A stretch of DNA of 64,000 nt from NCBI RefSeq assembly GCF_025369935.1, contig NZ_CP104467.1:945001-1009000 (forward strand). The letters are read 5' to 3'. Positions within the stretch are counted from its first letter, which is position 1; every line of letters starts with the position of its first letter. The notes beneath the pieces were generated by a model. That model did not search any database. It was not told where the DNA came from and saw only the letters and a list, made by a program, of their open reading frames with translations. Shown one piece after another: positions 63,341 to 64,000 of this stretch. The position numbers were made by a program, and so were the translations under genes. Source of the DNA: Paenibacillus andongensis. Lineage in GTDB: Bacteria > Bacillota > Bacilli > Paenibacillales > NBRC-103111.

Positions 63341-63399
63341 TAGATATTTATGTAGGAACAATTCAAAACAATTGCAATTGCGGAACATTTCCAAAGGGG

Positions 63400-63428
63400 T
63401 TGTAATTGGTTTCTCAACGTGTTACATT
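63400..63428 (+). promoter_or_regulatory. Candidate rrn P1 promoter
   Basis: TTGTAA (63400-63405) and TACATT (63423-63428) with 17-bp spacing. It is weaker than the downstream promoter but typically placed for tandem rRNA promoters. Confidence 0.4.
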
Positions 63429-63553
63429 ATTCCTCGCTGCTTTGAAGCGGCGAATCATCATGAGTCATTACATGGGACTTGCATTCAAACAGCAACCTAT
63501 GTTACTATGGCTTTCCGACAGTGAACGACAGAGATTGACAAGAAAAAAAGTGC

Positions 63554-63583
63554 TTGCAATTGATGAACGAGCTGTGGTATATT
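63554..63583 (+). promoter_or_regulatory. rrn promoter (P2-type)
   Basis: TTGCAA (63554-63559) and an extended -10 TGGTATATT (TATATT at 63578-63583), spacing about 18. A further TTGACA lies at 63535. Downstream, GATCTTTGAAAACTGAACAA and the AT-rich leader before 16S are typical of Bacillales rrn leaders. The small open frames at 63312-63679 are not supported as genes. Confidence 0.65.
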
Positions 63584-63742
63584 ACTTCTCGCTGCTTCGG
63601 TAACACGGCAGTGAATGAAAGAAATTGATCTTTGAAAACTGAACAACGAGTGAGTAAGCACGAACGAGAAATCGTTCAAAAAAGAGATTGCAAAATCTCG
63701 CTAGCAACGCAAATGAGCAATTAAGCTTTCAAATAGTTTTTC

Positions 63743-64000
63743 TATTATGGAGAGTTTGATCCTGGCTCAGGACGAACGCTGGCGGCGTGCCTAATACATG
63801 CAAGTCGAGCGGATTTATCCTTCGGGATAAGTTAGCGGCGGACGGGTGAGTAACACGTAGGTAACCTGCCTATAAGACCGGGATAACTATCGGAAACGAT
63901 AGCTAAGACCGGATAACTGGTTTTCTCGCATGAGAGAATTATGAAACACGGAGCAATCTGTGGCTTATAGATGGGCCTGCGGCGCATTAGCTAGTTGGTG
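63743..64000 (+). rRNA. 16S ribosomal RNA, 5' portion (3' end outside window)
   Basis: Begins with the universal GAGAGTTTGATCCTGGCTCA segment and continues through GACGAACGCTGGCGGCGTGC, TACATGCAAGTCGAGCG and GGCGGACGGGTGAGTAAC. The variable V1/V2 sequence is of Paenibacillus type. It is co-directional with the rrn operon at the start of the window. The mature 5' end is approximate. Confidence 0.97.

Noticed and set aside
63312..63679. Small frames upstream of the 16S gene
   Set aside because: They overlap a terminator and rRNA promoters and lack ribosome binding sites.

Overview
The window reads as chromosomal DNA from a Paenibacillus-like Gram-positive spore former. Evidence: rRNA sequences of Paenibacillus type at both ends, strong AGGAGG-type ribosome binding sites, many YesM/YesN (AraC-type) two-component systems next to sugar ABC transporters, an S-layer-homology 5'-nucleotidase, and an HPr kinase with a nearby cre-like site. 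It opens inside a 23S rRNA gene (followed by 5S and six tRNAs) and closes inside the next 16S rRNA gene on the same strand. The window therefore spans the whole interval of about 62 kb between two rrn operons.

Layout. 1-2455: 23S end, 5S, tRNA-fMet, Lys, Leu, Gly, Arg, Pro and a strong terminator. 2.7-4.5 kb: secreted multi-domain protein. 4.8-10.3 kb: a compact operon of HD-GYP phosphodiesterase, receiver-GGDEF cyclase, GAF-GAF histidine kinase and an acetolactate-synthase-like ThDP enzyme. 10.4-16.7 kb: aldo/keto reductase, class A PBP, secreted Asn/Asp-rich protein, CBO0543-type membrane protein, divergent HPr kinase, zinc-ribbon protein and a 56-residue small protein. 17.3-20.7 kb (minus): MoxR / DUF58 / DUF4129 operon. 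21.5-31.7 kb: YesN, YesM and a sugar-binding lipoprotein sensor, then mglBAC (galactose-type uptake) and a chemoreceptor. 32.1-34.4 kb (minus): PAS/HTH regulator, D-serine-dehydratase-like PLP enzyme and RidA. 34.6-41.3 kb: a second YesM/YesN pair with a CUT1 sugar ABC transporter. 41.4-47.6 kb: an AT-rich island with a LysR regulator, decayed tctC/tctB/tctA remnants, two MFS carriers, a PrpF-family isomerase and a small CxxC protein, bounded by imperfect 30-bp direct repeats. 47.7-50.7 kb (minus): acyl-CoA ligase, thioesterase and 2,4-dienoyl-CoA-reductase-like SDR. 50.9-63.3 kb: HAD phosphatase, AlkD-like protein, adenosine deaminase, a striking 112-bp tandem palindromic array, YueD-like SDR, MscL with a zinc ribbon, HisC, CHASE3 hybrid kinase, SLH 5'-nucleotidase, two small unknowns and a VOC protein. 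Then the promoter region of the next rrn operon.

How the genes fit together. Two independent three-component sugar-sensing and uptake modules dominate the centre. The first (lipoprotein, YesM, YesN, MglBAC, MCP) could couple sugar sensing, import and taxis. The regulator/DSD/RidA operon makes chemical sense because D-serine dehydration releases 2-aminoacrylate, the substrate RidA-family enzymes deaminate. The LysR/PrpF/MFS island looks like a tricarboxylate-isomer module whose original tripartite transporter has been destroyed. No transposase, prophage gene or CRISPR array was seen. The most unusual non-coding structure is the array at 53.8-54.15 kb, in which successive imperfect palindromes are exactly complementary to their neighbours rather than to themselves.
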